6,874 nucleotides of DNA, taken from positions 1 through 6,874 of the forward strand of contig JADGNH010000105.1 in NCBI GenBank assembly GCA_017883605.1, read 5' to 3'. Both the position numbers and the translations under genes were made by a program. The DNA comes from Methanobacteriaceae archaeon (GTDB lineage Archaea > Methanobacteriota > Methanobacteria > Methanobacteriales > Methanobacteriaceae). The notes under the pieces are model-generated. The model was not told the origin of the DNA and did no database searches. It worked only from the letters and a program-made list of their open reading frames with translations. This document shows, in pieces, positions 6,245 through 6,874 of the stretch; position 1 is the stretch's first letter; each line of letters opens with the position of its first letter.

Positions 6245-6306
6245 TAATTTTTAGATATAAGGAGTGGATAATTTTTAGATATAAGGAGTGGATAATTTTT
6301 AGATAT
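6245..6306. repeat. 24-bp tandem repeat, 2.6 copies, upstream of fen
   Basis: A 24-bp unit is present exactly at 6245-6268 and 6269-6292, and its first 14 bases recur at 6293-6306. On the plus strand each unit contains TAATTTTTAGATATAAGGAG. It fills nearly all of the spacer between the chorismate-lyase-like gene and fen. The perfect identity suggests recent expansion, so copy number may differ between strains. Confidence 0.95.
6255..6284 (-). promoter_or_regulatory. Tandem TATA elements of the fen promoter
   Basis: On the minus strand CCTTATATCT occurs twice, with TTATAT at 6260-6255 and at 6284-6279, once in each copy of the 24-bp repeat. The proximal copy would start transcription near 6231-6234, about 15 nt before the fen ATG and just clear of its ribosome binding site. 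The distal copy would start one repeat further up. Placement supports a promoter, but the TATA match is moderate. Confidence 0.45.
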
Positions 6307-6320
6307 TCATCTAAAATCAC

Positions 6321-6854
6321 CTATTCCCTGAACAAACTGTAGGGAAAGGTTTCTTTTATCCGTATTAGAATTTCGTCTTTATGGATGATGTTGTAGGTTC
6401 TGGTGAGCATGGGGGAGTTTGTATGGAAGATCTTCGCCAATTCAGGGCGGGCTTTATCCATTTCAACGGATTTAATCTCTCTTCTCGACTCGATCTTATG
6501 TTTTTTTAGGATCCTGCCAATGGGCATATCCGCCCGGATTAGGTCCTCTTTAAACTCCTTATCCAGCCTTTTTATGGGGATAAAGGAGGTTGCATGTATG
6601 AGTGGTTCGCTGGTTTTTATAATCACCACCCGGTAGTTCACATCGTCACCAGGAGATATTCCCAGATCATCTGCCATATCTCTGTCAGCAGGTATAAACT
6701 CCTGTATAAGGGTTTCTATCTCAGCATGTCCCTTTAAAACATCTAATATGGCTGTAACAGATCCATCTGTGGTTAAGAGTATCTTTTGAGCGCTGGAAAG
6801 ATTTTCCAACTCTTTTTCTATCTTTTTAATTGCATCAAAAATATTTTGTTCCAT
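6321..6854 (-). CDS. Chorismate pyruvate-lyase-like protein (DUF98/Rv2949c family)
   Basis: A 177-residue protein of the DUF98 family, related to UbiC-type chorismate lyases, which convert chorismate to 4-hydroxybenzoate and pyruvate. Family blocks are visible in order: LLTTDGSVTAILDVLKG (26-42), NYRVVIIKT with R75, PLIHATSFIPIKRL (84-97), MPIGRIL with R114, LTRTYNII with R152, and IRIKETFP with E168 near the C-terminus. The R75 and E168 pair matches in order the catalytic Arg and Glu of UbiC. The methanogen relative (MJ0807, from memory) has been linked to 4-hydroxybenzoate formation, which can enter methanopterin synthesis through RFAP synthase. There is no quinone pathway to expect here, so that is the likely role, though inferred. 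It is a complete gene with an AGGA site six bases before the ATG. It lies about 100 bp upstream of fen on the same strand. Confidence 0.85.
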   Translation of the reverse strand: MEQNIFDAIKKIEKELENLSSAQKILLTTDGSVTAILDVLKGHAEIETLIQEFIPADRDMADDLGISPGDDVNYRVVIIKTSEPLIHATSFIPIKRLDKEFKEDLIRADMPIGRILKKHKIESRREIKSVEMDKARPELAKIFHTNSPMLTRTYNIIHKDEILIRIKETFPYSLFRE

Positions 6855-6860
6855 TATTAT

Positions 6861-6864
6861 TCCT
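6861..6864 (-). promoter_or_regulatory. Ribosome binding site of the chorismate-lyase-like gene
   Basis: AGGA on the minus strand, six bases before the ATG at 6854, supports that start. The promoter would lie beyond the right edge. Confidence 0.5.
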
Positions 6865-6874
6865 TTGAATATTT

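Noticed and set aside
6245..6306. CRISPR array
   Set aside because: The 24-bp units are directly adjacent with no unique spacers, so this is a simple tandem repeat.

Overview
The window looks like chromosomal DNA of a methanogenic archaeon, most likely a mesophilic member of the Methanobacteriaceae (Methanobacterium-like). The reasons are an archaeal Cdc48 ATPase, an archaeal-type S-adenosyl/S-inosylhomocysteine hydrolase, an archaeal flap endonuclease with a PCNA-binding tail, a chorismate-lyase-like protein of the kind methanogens use in methanopterin synthesis, GGTG/GTGAT ribosome binding sites, TATA-type promoters and very A+T-rich spacers with T-tract terminators. The assignment is by recognition of protein families; no search was run.

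Layout, plus strand: the 3' three quarters of a cdc48 gene (1-1690, start lies off the left edge); a 581-bp A+T-rich spacer with a cluster of T-tracts and the ahcY promoter region (1691-2271); ahcY (2272-3525); a perfect 30-bp tandem duplication across the ahcY stop codon; and two tandem paralogous genes of the uncharacterised archaeal DUF2119 type (3621-4430 and 4540-5148). Minus strand, convergent with these: fen (5232-6218), a spacer with a 24-bp tandem repeat that appears to duplicate the fen promoter, and a chorismate pyruvate-lyase-like gene (6321-6854).

The known genes are housekeeping: protein unfolding (Cdc48), recycling of the by-product of SAM-dependent methylation (AhcY), Okazaki-fragment and repair flap cutting (FEN-1) and, probably, 4-hydroxybenzoate supply for methanopterin. 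They do not form one obvious pathway.

The parts most worth attention are: the DUF2119 pair, which keeps an HxxE...ExH...E residue pattern like that of M14-type zinc carboxypeptidases and deacylases; the HxExK substrate motif of AhcY, which suggests it works on S-inosylhomocysteine; and the repeated occurrence of short tandem duplications at gene boundaries, one of which duplicates a promoter.
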